Assembly (NCBI GenBank): GCA_002104985.1
Contig: MCGO01000001.1
Location: 620,001-684,000, forward strand
Length of the DNA stretch: 64,000 nucleotides
Source: Rhizoclosmatium globosum
Lineage: Eukaryota > Chytridiomycota > Chytridiomycetes > Chytridiales > Chytriomycetaceae
Direction: 5' to 3'
A program made the translations under genes and the position numbers. Below, one piece after another: positions 54,649-64,000 of the stretch. The notes beneath the pieces are model-generated. The model did no database searches. It saw only the letters and a list, made by a program, of their open reading frames with translations, and was not told the origin of the DNA. Within the stretch, counting starts at the first letter, position 1, and every line of letters starts with the position of its first letter.

Positions 54649-56391
54649 ATGTTCCCCAATTCTGACACATCAGATATCGAAATGGAGGCCGCTGCCGCCA
54701 TTCTCCAGATCGGAAACATTCCGCGGAGTAGCCCAGACTTACCTCCTCTCACGAGACCCTCGGATTCCAACGCTGTCTCGCCAACAGAAACACAGTGGGT
54801 GGCACTGCCGCAGCAGCCGACACCAACACCACTGCCACAAACCTTGAATAACCATCTTGGATCGTCGTCTCAGATTCCAATGCCTCGGCCGGTATCTTGC
54901 ACAACTTGCCGGCACTATCGCAAAAAGTGCGATTCCCTGACACCATCTTGTAGCAGATGTATTCAGCGGGGCGTAGCTTGTGATTATGGAGCTTCTTCGT
55001 TCTTTGTTGCTGGATCGACAATGGACAGTGAACACTTATCGACTGGTTGGTGTCTTGTATTCTGATATGACGTATTCTTCATTTATCAGTAAACTGACCT
55101 TTACTACCATTTAGCTGTTCCTAATTCGCGTACACCTGTCAAGGCGATTTCCTGTAAAGTCTGTTATACCAAGAAGCTCAAGTGCGATAAGGTCAAACCG
55201 GCCTGCAGCGGCTGTATCAAGAAAGGCACTGATTGTGAATATGTAGTGACAGCACAGAATGATGCCCTCATGGCAGTTGGTGTTGATCATAAGCGTCTTC
55301 GGGTTGAAGTAGAAAGTTCAAGTACTGTGCCACCAAAACAGTCATACCACGCATCTCTGCTTCTTGACGAGACGGATTTGATGAACGAGCAAGAAACTTC
55401 AACAGATATTCAACAGACTCTCAAGAGGAAACGATCGTTAAACTCTGACACACTTGTGAATGCCGATTCCTGTCTCGCCGATATCGTAATATCTCGCTTG
55501 CCTCAACTTCCAGACGGAACCTCCCAGCTCCTTACCGCCGCGAAGCTCTGGATCAAAGACCCGATAACTTCTGAGAAAGTTTACTGTTGCCCAGCTTCAA
55601 ACTGTAAAAAGGAGTATAAGACTTCGAACGGACTCAGATACCACCTCGCACAGCACACTGACTCCAAGAATGAGTTTCCGACGGGTTACTATTTTGACAG
55701 AGATGCTCCCGACGCCGAAAAAGAGCAGCACAACTACGTTTGTCCGATTCAAGGGTGTTCGAATGATTACACTTCTGCGGGAGGACTGAAGTATCATCTT
55801 TTGCATGGACATGCTTTGGATGAGGATGAACTTGAGCAAGATGAGTCAAGTGAAACGGATGAGGAGCAAGTTGTCACATCGGATAGCGATGGGACTGGAC
55901 TCGATCAGCTTGTTCAAATTGCTAAGTTCAAGTCGCTGAAGAAGGCGCGTATGGCGTCGAAAGTCGCAGCTGCGATGGCGAATGGGAAATCACTGGCTGA
56001 CATTGTATTTGACCGTCTTCCGAAACTCAAACCAGGCGTTCAAAGGAAATTGAGCTGTGCAAAGCTTTGGGTGCTTGATCCTGAATCTGGGAAGCAGCTC
56101 TTCTTTTGTCCTATCAGTACTTGTCAACGAATGTACCCGACTGGAAATGGTATGAGGTATCATCTTTCGAACGGGCATAAAGATCCGACTGAGTTTCCTG
56201 TGGGATGGTATTGGGGCAAAAAAGGGCGAAGTGAAGTTGCGGAAGAGAAGAATATCGAGTTGCCATTCCACTGTAATGTTGGAAAATGCAAGGCACGTTT
56301 CTCGAAAAGTGCTGGACTCAATTGTCACATCACAAGAATGCATGGAAGGGATACTTCTGAGGAACACGAGGAAGATCTTGAATCTAATTAA
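54649..56391 (+). CDS. Regulator with two Zn2Cys6 clusters and C2H2-like fingers
   Basis: Exon 1 (54649-55045) ends after the first cluster: C-x2-C-x6-C-x6-C-x2-C-x6-C in CTTCRHYRKKC...CSRC...GVAC. Exon 2 (55115-56391) has a second cluster in CKVCYTKKLKC...CSGC...GTDC. A duplicated module follows: LADIVISRLPQLPDGT...LWIKDP...CCPASNCKKEYKTSNGLRYH then LADIVFDRLPKLKPGV...LWVLDP...CPISTCQRMYPTGNGMRYH, each with a second finger (CPIQGCSNDYTSAGGLKYH and CNVGKCKARFSKSAGLNCH). An acidic linker separates the modules. The 69-nt intron keeps the frame. The combination of two Zn2Cys6 with four fingers is unusual. It is presumably nuclear. A fold-back repeat begins 13 bp after the stop. Confidence 0.82.
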
Positions 56392-56403
56392 ATTTTGAAA
56401 AAA

Positions 56404-56455
56404 CCAAGGCGGCTCCCCGGGAGCCCGTGGCTCCCCCCCACTCATTTTGAGTCAT
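56404..56455 (-). repeat. Half copy of a GC-rich fold-back element
   Basis: CCAAGGCGGCTCCCCGGGAG starts at 56404 and continues through CCGTGGCTCCCCCC to ACTCATTTTGAGTCAT. It is nearly the reverse complement of 57007-57058. It lies just after the stop of the preceding gene and is followed by a short second GAGTCAT (56466-56472). Confidence 0.8.
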
Positions 56456-56925
56456 AATAAAATGTGTGAGTCATAAGTTTTGTATCTTTTTGTGGAAGTG
56501 AGAGATCATGGAGATGAACATACATATTTTCGGACACTGGTAGCAAATAGCGCAATAGCCAACAATCAGACGCTTTTCCCTTTCAGCGAGTCTTCAGCAC
56601 CTCCAAAGAGACTTTCGGAAGAAACAGTGTTCATATTGTCAAGGAGGTTTGTGTGAGTCTTGAGTTTCCAACTGCTGTTAAACACTGTGGTTAAACTAGT
56701 CGAAAGTCGAAGAAAATAAGGCAAAATGAGAGCGACTCCCTCTCTGCTGAAAGAAACAAAGAAGCGAGCGATTTAATGCGGAAAATGCGAAAACAGGTCA
56801 CAATCAGGCAACCTGTACAGTTTAGTTTCGTACATTCAAGTTATTGGACAAATAAAGTTCGCTACTGAGGGTATTTATTCAAGTTATGGGATGGAGCTAT
56901 GGAAATGTTGATGGTATATAGTGGG
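56456..56925. other. Segment between the two inverted fold-back copies
   Basis: About 470 bp with no gene. It is bounded by inverted repeat copies, so it could be the inside of a non-autonomous mobile element or plain spacer between two separate insertions. Confidence 0.4.
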
Positions 56926-56949
56926 AGTCGGCGGGGGGAGCCGACTTGG
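56926..56949. repeat. Short GC-rich hairpin related to the fold-back element
   Basis: AGTCGGCGGGGGGAGCCGAC folds on GTCGGC/GCCGAC and ends ACTTGG, close in style to the 92-bp element 17 bp further on. Perhaps an eroded copy. Confidence 0.5.
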
Positions 56950-56966
56950 AAAATGTCTCTCAGATA

Positions 56967-57058
56967 CCAAGGCGGCTCCCGGGGAGCCGAAACTTCTTTG
57001 GCTCCCCATGAGTCACAATGAGTGGGGGGAGCCACGGGCTCCCGGGGAGCCGCCTTGG
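56967..57058. repeat. 92-bp palindromic MITE-like element
   Basis: It begins CCAAGGCGGCTCCCGGGGAG and ends with the reverse complement of that start (CTCCCGGGGAGCCGCCTTGG). The arms of 20-25 bp can fold into a long hairpin with a middle of about 45 bp. No target-site duplication was identified. The right half matches the element at 56404 in inverted orientation. Confidence 0.8.
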
Positions 57059-57178
57059 AACTTCCTTAAATTTTTAAGTGTATTAAAGATCAAAGTAAAC
57101 GGAACATCTGAAATTTTACACACTCCATTTTCTTTAATTTTCTTTTATATGGAACAAATTAGATGAATCAACAATGAA

Positions 57179-58291
57179 TTAAACTCGCTCATCGGCTTGA
57201 GCCCCCTTCTGTTTGAATCCAAAAAAGACCATAATCTCAGCCCAATACGATGTCAAAAAGAAAACAAATGAATTCCAAATCCCCATCATGGAAAAACTGA
57301 GTGTCATGTAAATACTCAACCATTGCGGAACTGTTATGTTGAAGAACTGCATCAAACGACCTGCTGTTGGAGGGGTCCAAATTACAATGAAACCGCCTGC
57401 AATTAAAACCGCGCGAAATACGATTGCTTTTACACGTGAGTTTGACATTGTTGATGGTTGTTGTTTGGACGACTTGACGATTGAACTTGAAACTCCTTTG
57501 TTACTAGGCACATTTAGAGCCCCTTTTGATGCGCCAGTTGTGCTCTCTATGTTCGTCGAAGGAGACTTGAATGAATCTTGTCCTCTTTTTGTTTCGTTTT
57601 TTGAGCTATTGTTCGTTGAATCTCCAGTTGAGCCTGAAACATTCGAAACTTTGTTCATAATCTCAACTACACGTCGGAAGAGTAATGTGTATAAGACGAG
57701 GATTACAATTAGATGCAACCTGAGCAGACTTTAAGTCAAATAAACGGTTAAATAAGTGATTACCAGAGCTCAATGTAGAAGATGAAAACTCTCATGTTCT
57801 TATCTTGAACCCAGCAATAGTTTCCTGCACTGCCGTAGATGGGAGTTTCGGTTGCTTTCTGTACAACTAAACCGATTGCGGTCAATAGAAGAGGACATCC
57901 CCATCCATACGCGTGATAATAAAGCCAATATGAATCAGCAATCATGGCACCCTTCATCACGGTAAAGTAACAGTGTACTAAGTCGTACGTGTAAGTGAGG
58001 TGGTATAATTTCAAAATTGCACTCACCCGAAATCAGTACTGTCCAGCACACAGTTGCGTTCAAGAAAAATTCGTGCCAAATACCAATCGCCATACATGCC
58101 GTTGTGTCGGAAGCGACACCAATGGCCCAATCGATACCACAAATCATCTCACTGATTGCTAGAAAGACTTGCATGTAGAACAAACCTTTGTGGAATCGCT
58201 TTGTGAAGGCAACGCAGGCTATGACTGCTGTTGTCACTGCAATCGTGATGGGGCCGACAATCGTCAACGTGAGCTGCTGTGGAGTTGACAT
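57179..58291 (-). CDS. cAMP-receptor-like seven-helix GPCR
   Basis: Exons 58027-58291, 57764-57977 and 57179-57719. Seven hydrophobic segments can be read, from IVGPITIAVTTAVIACVAF and YMQVFLAISEMICG through CPLLLTAIGLVV, VFIFYIELWLHLIVILVLY, AVLIAGGFIVIW and YMTLSFSMMGIWNSFVFFLT. A Trp-Tyr-rich segment (DSYWLYYHAYGWGCP) near helix 4 and a Cys in NYCWVQD fit the class E/Dictyostelium-type cAMP-receptor-like family. The third cytoplasmic loop is long and Ser/Asn/Lys-rich, a likely phosphorylation site. It would signal through a heterotrimeric G protein; the ligand is unknown. Frame intact; introns 49 and 44 nt. Confidence 0.8.
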
Positions 58292-58551
58292 TGTTTCGAG
58301 ACTGGAATAGTTGGGATTATGGGAGCTACTGATGCGTTTACAAGAGGGTTTATATTTCTCTAGGTATATTGTTCCAGATTTGCCTTTGTTTGGATCAGCC
58401 TAGGTCCGCCATCATTGTGCAAATAAGCCAACTTATTCTCAGTATCGAATGATATTTCATCCCATCCATAATAACCACAACCACAAAAATAACAAAGAAA
58501 AAAGAGTCTAGACTCATAGTGCACCAGAAGTCATCCATACTAAGTAGCACA
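58292..58551. other. Spacer between GPCR and SED5 genes
   Basis: AT-rich, no gene. Confidence 0.35.
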
Positions 58552-59828
58552 TCAACTAATAATGACAAACAGCATGAAGAACACGACCAAAATACCAAAC
58601 ACTTGAATCATGAGCCACCGATTTCCTTGCAGCCTCTCCAAGAATTTAGCCAACTCATTATGAGCACTGACAACATTCATTTCAGTATCCATCACATTCA
58701 CATCAATCCGCTGCACCATTTCTCTCTGCTGAGACAAAATCTGTGTAAACTGTGAATAAATCTGCCCCAACTCAGCAATCGTTGATTCAATCGATTCAAT
58801 AGCCTGACCACGAGACTCAATGTACTCCAGCGTTGCCGTGTTGTTGGACTGCATAAGAAGTTGCTGTTGCGAGCCACCACCCATTCCGCCCATATCAATT
58901 ACGGCTGAGTCGCTTGAACCTGCTGTCGATCTGTTTCGGAGGCCGTCTTCATCGGTGTGGAGTTTGCGGTCGGGGTTGTAAAGTGGCGATGAGTAATTTG
59001 ACGCGTTGGGTGTGAAGAGAGATGAGGAGTCACCTGAGAAGAGGGGGCTGGAGGTGGATGGGGGGAGGCCGAACATTGGTTGTTGTGGTTGTGGGATGGA
59101 GAAGGGGGATTGCTGTGGAGTTGGTTGTTGTCCTTGGAGAGAGTATCCTGCTGCAGATGATGAAGCTGAGGCTGTAGGAGGTGCAGTGTATTGGTCTCTG
59201 CGGGACTTTTGGTCCTTCATGTTTTGTGTTCGAAGCTCCAAGATTGATTTGAACTCCGAGGAAGTGGATGCGAGCTTTGTTTGAAGTGAGGTTATGACAT
59301 TTGTAGAGTGTTCTTGGATCTGTTTTGCGGCAGGTTGTTGTGGTTGCTGTGAGCGTTGGTGTTGCTGCAGAAGGGCAATTTGACGGTTTATTTTAGTGAT
59401 GTCTGCCTTGATTGCCAAAGTCAGGTCGTTTATTTCAGTTGGTCGGTCGTCAAAGAGCGTCTTCTTCTTTGCGAGTTGGGTCAGCGAGTGTAGTTTGGCT
59501 GTGAGTGTGTTTGTGTGAGTGAGTGAGCGAGTGGAGTAAAATTAGAATGAGGCGTTTGAAGCAGGAACAGGGCAGGAGACCGTGGCATAGAGCCGTGACC
59601 AGTCGCTAAAGAGAGGCAGTGGAGGTGGAGGTGGAGGTGCGCGGGGTGTGCGGCTGGCGTACCCATCGTTGAGTTGATTTCGCGGGCAATCTGCGAGGCC
59701 GCCTTTGTGAACTCGGACTTGGCGTGCTGGCTGTGCTGTCCGAGCAATGCACTCGACGCTACGTTGTTTCTCTGCGACAGCGACTCGGCGCAGGCGTGGA
59801 ACTCGGTCGTTCGGTCGCGGATCGTCAT
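58552..59828 (-). CDS. SED5: Syntaxin 5 / SED5 (Golgi Qa-SNARE)
   Basis: Exon 1 (59663-59828) gives MTIRDRTTEFHACAESLSQR, the N-terminal peptide that binds Sly1-type SM proteins. Exon 2 (58552-59498) opens AKLHSLTQLAKKKTLFDDRP and contains the SNARE helix (ESRGQAIESIESTIAELGQI, IDVNVMDTEMNVVSAHNEL) with the central Gln in IYSQF, and a C-terminal anchor (WLMIQVFGILVVFFMLFVII). The middle is Ser/Pro/Gln-rich. SED5 acts in ER-Golgi and intra-Golgi fusion. The 164-nt intron sits after Met-Gly. Intact. Confidence 0.92.
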
Positions 59829-60095
59829 TTGGAGCGGTTTTTTGGATGCTCTAACTTCAACGTCACACGTTCAACACCATCAAATACAATGCAAACAGTT
59901 CGATTATAAACGATTTGAGGGCATGCCTCGTCCTCCCTACTCTTTATTTTAGAGAGACTTCCGATTCACTTCCTCCATAAACAACCCTTGTACGCAGATA
60001 TGATACGAAAATGGTAAATTTACTGAGAGTAGCTCCAGACGCTGTGAAGAATGAGGTCAGTTTCTGTCACCCAACGAATAAATGACTGAAATAAC
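59829..60095. other. Spacer between SED5 and eS21 genes
   Basis: No gene seen. It contains the SED5 promoter and the eS21 3' end. Confidence 0.35.
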
Positions 60096-60574
60096 TCACT
60101 TCTTCAAGAGACCGTCCTGGGTAGCAAGGCGGTTCAAGGAGTCGTCAGCCTCACCAAGGGAACGAACGAATCCAGAGAAAGCGTAAGCCTTGGTGGCACC
60201 AGTGAGACGACCAGCAGCGTCAACCTCACCAATGGCGATCTGAACGGAAGCGTGGTCCTTGGCGGTGATGAGACGGCCGGTGGCAGAGCACTTGCGTGGG
60301 ATGTACAAGTCAACAATCTGAATGAATATTGTTGATTAGTATTGATGTTTCGATCATTGGAGTTTCGTAGGTGCCCAGTTTGATTTCCCCCCAGCTCCTT
60401 CAGCCAATCCCTCCGAGTATCAAGAGTTTCTTAAACATTCCATCTTTGACTGACTGATTCGTTCTGATTGAGTTACGGGAGTTACGGGCTGAAGGGGGTT
60501 CCAGATCCAGACTAATTCACAGTTGTAGGACTTTGGAGAGGATCAATACTCACTTCTCCCTTGTCGTTCTCCAT
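60096..60574 (-). CDS. RPS21: 40S ribosomal protein eS21
   Basis: Exon 1 (60554-60574) is only 21 nt (MENDKGE); exon 2 (60096-60317) continues [32 protein letters not shown] and [20 protein letters not shown] to DGLLKK. This is full-length eS21 (81 residues). It is a component of the small ribosomal subunit. The 236-nt intron is much longer than the usual 45-60 nt here and splits right after the start region, as often seen in ribosomal-protein genes. Confidence 0.95.
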
Positions 60575-60960
60575 TTTCTGATTGACCGCAGATTTGGGAA
60601 AAGAAATGACGGTTAGTATCTTGTTGGTGGAATTGAGGAGGTGTGGTTGTTTGCTGATAGTTCCCACTTCGTAGTCTCGTGCCCTGCCACAACCAGTTTG
60701 ACGCCTCCCTTCACGGCGATCCAACACTTTTCCGAATGGTTTCGTGTATCTGAATATGAGAGTCGGCAGAGTACTGCTGGGGCAGCCGATTGAGAGATGC
60801 AGGTAAGGCACCCTCTACTTCCAAGGTCCATCTCGGCTGCCCCAACCATCGTGACCTCCATCCGGCACATCCATCCCGTTCTCTGAATCAGTATTCATCC
60901 GTACGAGGCATCGAATAGCGTCTGATGGTGTTGACGGGCCGGTGATGGAGCTGAAGGGAC

Positions 60961-63900
60961 ATGGTCGCTTACGAATTTTTGGTTGGTAAAGGCCGAGCAA
61001 AATTGAGACCAACACACACTCAAAGGGACAACCAAGACTGGATGGACTACGACGACCTCGAAGAAACACAGGACTACGACGACATTGACGCTGATGCGAT
61101 GGAGGCGATGCGTGAGGCCGAAGAAGACGAGGTCCGGGAACAGCGCGACAGGCAACAAAGTAAACTGAATACGAATGAGTATTCTTAAGTCGTTAAAACA
61201 ACAACTCAAAACAGATATCTTCACAACAAAGTACGATGCTGTCTCAACGAACCCGCCAAAGCCGTTTGCTCCTCTTGCGTGTCCGGACAACGACTTCAGC
61301 TCTTCCCCACCCGCGTTCTCGTCTCCTCTGACGGCACAATCAAAAGAGAAGCAAAAGATTGTAATGCCATCAAAGTGGCAACAGTCGCTGCCAAAGTGGA
61401 TGAATGCAGGCGTTGAGCTCGATGATGAAGTGAACGAGAGTTCGGACGAAGACAAGGAAAACGAGTCAACACAGGTAGACCCAGATACTGCAGCAGCGAA
61501 TGCGCGTAAAAGGCTTGAGGAAGCTCTCGAAATGGAAATGTTTGGGTCGGGTGTACGCCGGTTGATTCCTACAGATCCGCAGGACTTTCCGGAGAAACCT
61601 CCTGCTGATATGGATGACGACGATTTAAGCGCTCTGTTTAGTGATAGTGATGTGGATGACGAAGCTTTGAAGCCCTGGGAGGCTAAAGATAAGGAGGTGT
61701 TGCCTGCAAACAAGAGAAAGGCCCTTGTAGAAGGATTCAAGAATAAGGCCGCAAAAGCTGGAGAAAACGATGAACCGGCTGTGAAATCGCGGTATAAGCA
61801 AATCAGTTTGAGTGATTCGGAGGATGATAGTAGTGACGAGGAGGTTTCTCAGCGGCCTGGAGGAAGTGGAATTTCGAAAGTCTCCAAAACGGGATTCTAT
61901 GGAGACGTGCAAATAACGGATGAAGATATGGGTTTTGGGAGACCGTACCGACCAGCTCCAGCTCCTCGTCCTAAATCGCCTGTTATTGAATATGACGAAG
62001 ATGGGGAGCCTATATTTCAGTACCCTGACTCCAGCGATGATGACCAACCTGCAGAACGACCAGCTCCTCCACTTATGGATATGGATGACAACAACCATAC
62101 GTCACCACCTCCAAATCAACAACGTCAACGCCACCAATCCCGCGAAAATGACGACCCATCTGCTCCCCGTCTCTTCTCCACAGACCCACACAACCCACCT
62201 CCACACAAAAAGTTCAGCCTCCCCACCGGCGGCCGAAAGAAAGCTCCTTCAAAAGCGGAAATCGAGGCGAAGCGTTACAAAGAGCTCATGCGAATCGCGC
62301 AACAAATGAAGAAAGAAATCGAAGCCCGAAACGCCGGAGTCGTTGAACAACGGCCTGGAGAAAACGGGGAATACGACGAAGATGAGTGGAACCGTCGACG
62401 CACTGGATCTGACGTGAATTACTTGCTTATGCCGACGGATGGACGGAGTTGGAGGACGGGTGTTGATTCAAAGGGGAGGAGGCTTTATTTCCCTTTGAGA
62501 GAAAAGGCGGATTTGATGCGGCTTGTGCAGCGGGCGAGTGGGGCGAGGAAAGTTGATTTGTTGGGGGAGAGTATTCATGTTTTGTTGCGGAAGTTGGAAG
62601 AGGAGGTTGCGAGGGAAGCTGATGAGAAAGAAGCAAGGAGACAGGTTTATGAGCGGATGGGGAGTCAAGAGGGGAGAGAGATGTTGGGTGAGGAGTCTGT
62701 TGACATTGGAGAGAAGCAGGATGGGAAATTGTGGGTTGACAAGTATGCTCCAAGAATGTATGTGGACTTACTTGGAGAGGAGGTAAGCTTGAATGATGTG
62801 TTTAATGTTAGATTCTTACTTTAAAACAGAGAATCAACCGCGAAGTTTTGACGTGGGTGAAGCAGTGGGATCACTGCGTGTTCAAGAAACCCATCAAGAA
62901 AGTACAACCTGGAGGGAATGTTGGAAGCAAGGAGTGGATAAATAAGGTACGTGAGTAACTATTGTCCTTCTTGTTCCTCATTGCGTCCTTTCTTTTTCTT
63001 AGCCAATTGATCCATACCATCGTCCAGAAAAGAAAATTCTGCTTCTTTCAGGACCGGCTGGTTTGGGAAAAACCACCTTGGCCCATATTGTTGGACGGCA
63101 TTCGGGATACAATGTCATTGAAATCAATGCGAGGTTAGAAAAACTTGCTACTTTTACCTCGTTTTAATGTTCAATAACAGTGATGACCGAACGGGGGAGT
63201 CGTTGCGAAACAAACTTATTGGTGCGATAGAGTCACAATCACTGAATAGCAAACGTCCAAATTTGATTATCATTGATGAAATTGATGGTGCAAGTGCCAG
63301 TGGCGGTGAAGAGGTTTGCTCATTTTGTTGATTTCGGGTCTGTAACACCCTCGCGACAGAGTTTTATGAAACTGCTTGTAGATTTGGCAAATGGAGAATT
63401 GAAGGTCAAGGGAACGTCATCTTCTGGTGAGGTGGAAAACGAAGGAGAAAAAGAGAATGATGAACCTTCAGACAAGAATGGTATATTCAAAAATTCACTC
63501 TGTAGTTCACTGATGATTTAATAGCGAAACCAACAAGCTCAAAGCGCCGTGTTCTCTTGCGTCCAATTATTTGCATTTGTAACGACCAGTTAAGATGACT
63601 TTCACTTTCGATTACATGACTCACAAATCCACAGATATGCTCCCGTGCTTCGACCTCTCCGTGCAATTGCTCAAACATATGCTTTCCGTCCTCCTCCTCA
63701 TCGAATTCTTGCGAATCGTCTCACTGAAATCTGCAAACAAGAAGGCCTTCAGACTGACCTGCGTGTCCTGATGACACTCTGTGAACTTACGGACGGAGAC
63801 ATTCGGTCCAGTTTAAACACATTGCAGTTCTTCAGACGAAAGACGCGTGTCTTGACGATCGAAATGCTGGCAGGTATGGAAGTTGGAAGTAAGGACATGA

Positions 63901-64000
63901 CGAGAGGGCTCTTTCGAGTGTGGGAGGATGTGTTTACGATTCCTAGTGCCAAAAAGAAGAAGAAGCTGGGAGGTGGCGAAGATGGGGATGCTGGAAGGTA
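60961..64000 (+). CDS. CTF18: CTF18, alternative clamp-loader large subunit (truncated)
   Basis: A long acidic N-terminal half (DDDLSALFSDSDVDDE and similar) precedes the AAA+ module: KLWVDKYAPRMYVDLLGEE, Walker A LLLSGPAGLGKTTLA, INASDDRTGESL, Walker B LIIIDEIDGA, sensor 1 RPIICICNDQYAP and LTDGDIRSSLNTLQFF. This is the CTF18/Chtf18 plan; the complex loads PCNA and supports sister cohesion. Exons: 60961-61159, 61215-62782, 62830-62946, 63003-63133, 63181-63313, 63360-63480, 63525-63588 and 63635-64000. The start may be 60961 or the in-frame ATG at 61042. The C-terminus lies beyond the window. All joins keep the frame. Confidence 0.92.

Noticed and set aside
60318..60553. Box C/D snoRNA in the eS21 intron
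   Set aside because: An AATGATC is present but no true C box (RTGATGA) with a paired D box and terminal stem was found.
61625..62098. 157-residue antisense frame within CTF18
   Set aside because: It is opposite an acidic, Asp/Glu/Ser-rich coding exon, which commonly leaves the other strand open.
1..64000. CRISPR arrays, rRNA genes, prokaryotic operons
   Set aside because: None seen. The repeats present are a microsatellite and fold-back elements, and the genes are intron-bearing and eukaryotic.

Overview
The window looks like a gene-dense fungal chromosome segment, most likely from a zoosporic (chytrid-type) fungus. Evidence seen: nearly every gene is split by GT..AG introns of about 43-60 nt; several divergent gene pairs have start codons less than 60 bp apart; and the gene content is fungal (Zn(II)2Cys6 clusters, SIN3, CWC2, CFD1, DUF2415 WD40 protein, GPI-tailed Ser/Thr-rich surface proteins). 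The chytrid placement is inference, resting on a cAMP-receptor-like GPCR and a C2orf81-like protein, neither typical of Dikarya.

Layout. 0-14 kb: housekeeping and mixed genes (SH3 protein, SDR, tRNA-Lys, secreted protein, two homeobox genes, NEDP1-type protease, THOC7, C2orf81-like, SET methyltransferase, SLC25/Ugo1-like carrier, histidine acid phosphatase). 14-15.6 kb: two plus-strand members of a C2H2 zinc-finger family. 15.7-22.4 kb: WD40 protein, CWC2, zinc-knuckle protein, CFD1. 22.6-46.3 kb: a tandem block of minus-strand C2H2 zinc-finger genes, interrupted only by a small ORF plus an ABCG transporter (29-31.5 kb) and a membrane protein (40.7-41.5 kb). 47.4-54.5 kb: SIN3, a GPI-type surface protein and a membrane-tailed single-PAH protein. 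54.6-57.1 kb: a regulator with two Zn2Cys6 clusters plus C2H2 fingers, then a fold-back repeat pair. 57.2-64 kb: GPCR, SED5 syntaxin, eS21 and CTF18 (cut by the window end).

The main discovery is the zinc-finger array. Sixteen genes share a plan: a short N-terminal motif of the form GPGG[IV]xLLxDD, a Ser/Pro/Gln-rich linker, and two or three C-terminal C2H2 fingers. In most, the first finger is split by an intron just after its second Cys. Two further C2H2 genes in the block lack the motif (one Crz1-like). The array looks like a lineage-specific tandem expansion of transcription factors with shared upstream sequence words; its targets and function are unknown.

A caution. Many conserved genes between 1 and 46 kb read through only if one missing base is restored, usually in a short homopolymer, and I needed no insertions to explain any of the clear cases. 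Genes from 47 to 64 kb and several within the first part (CWC2, zinc-knuckle protein, several zinc fingers) are unbroken. I therefore treat these breaks as probable sequence errors rather than pseudogenes. Exon limits were worked out by hand from splice signals and reading frame.
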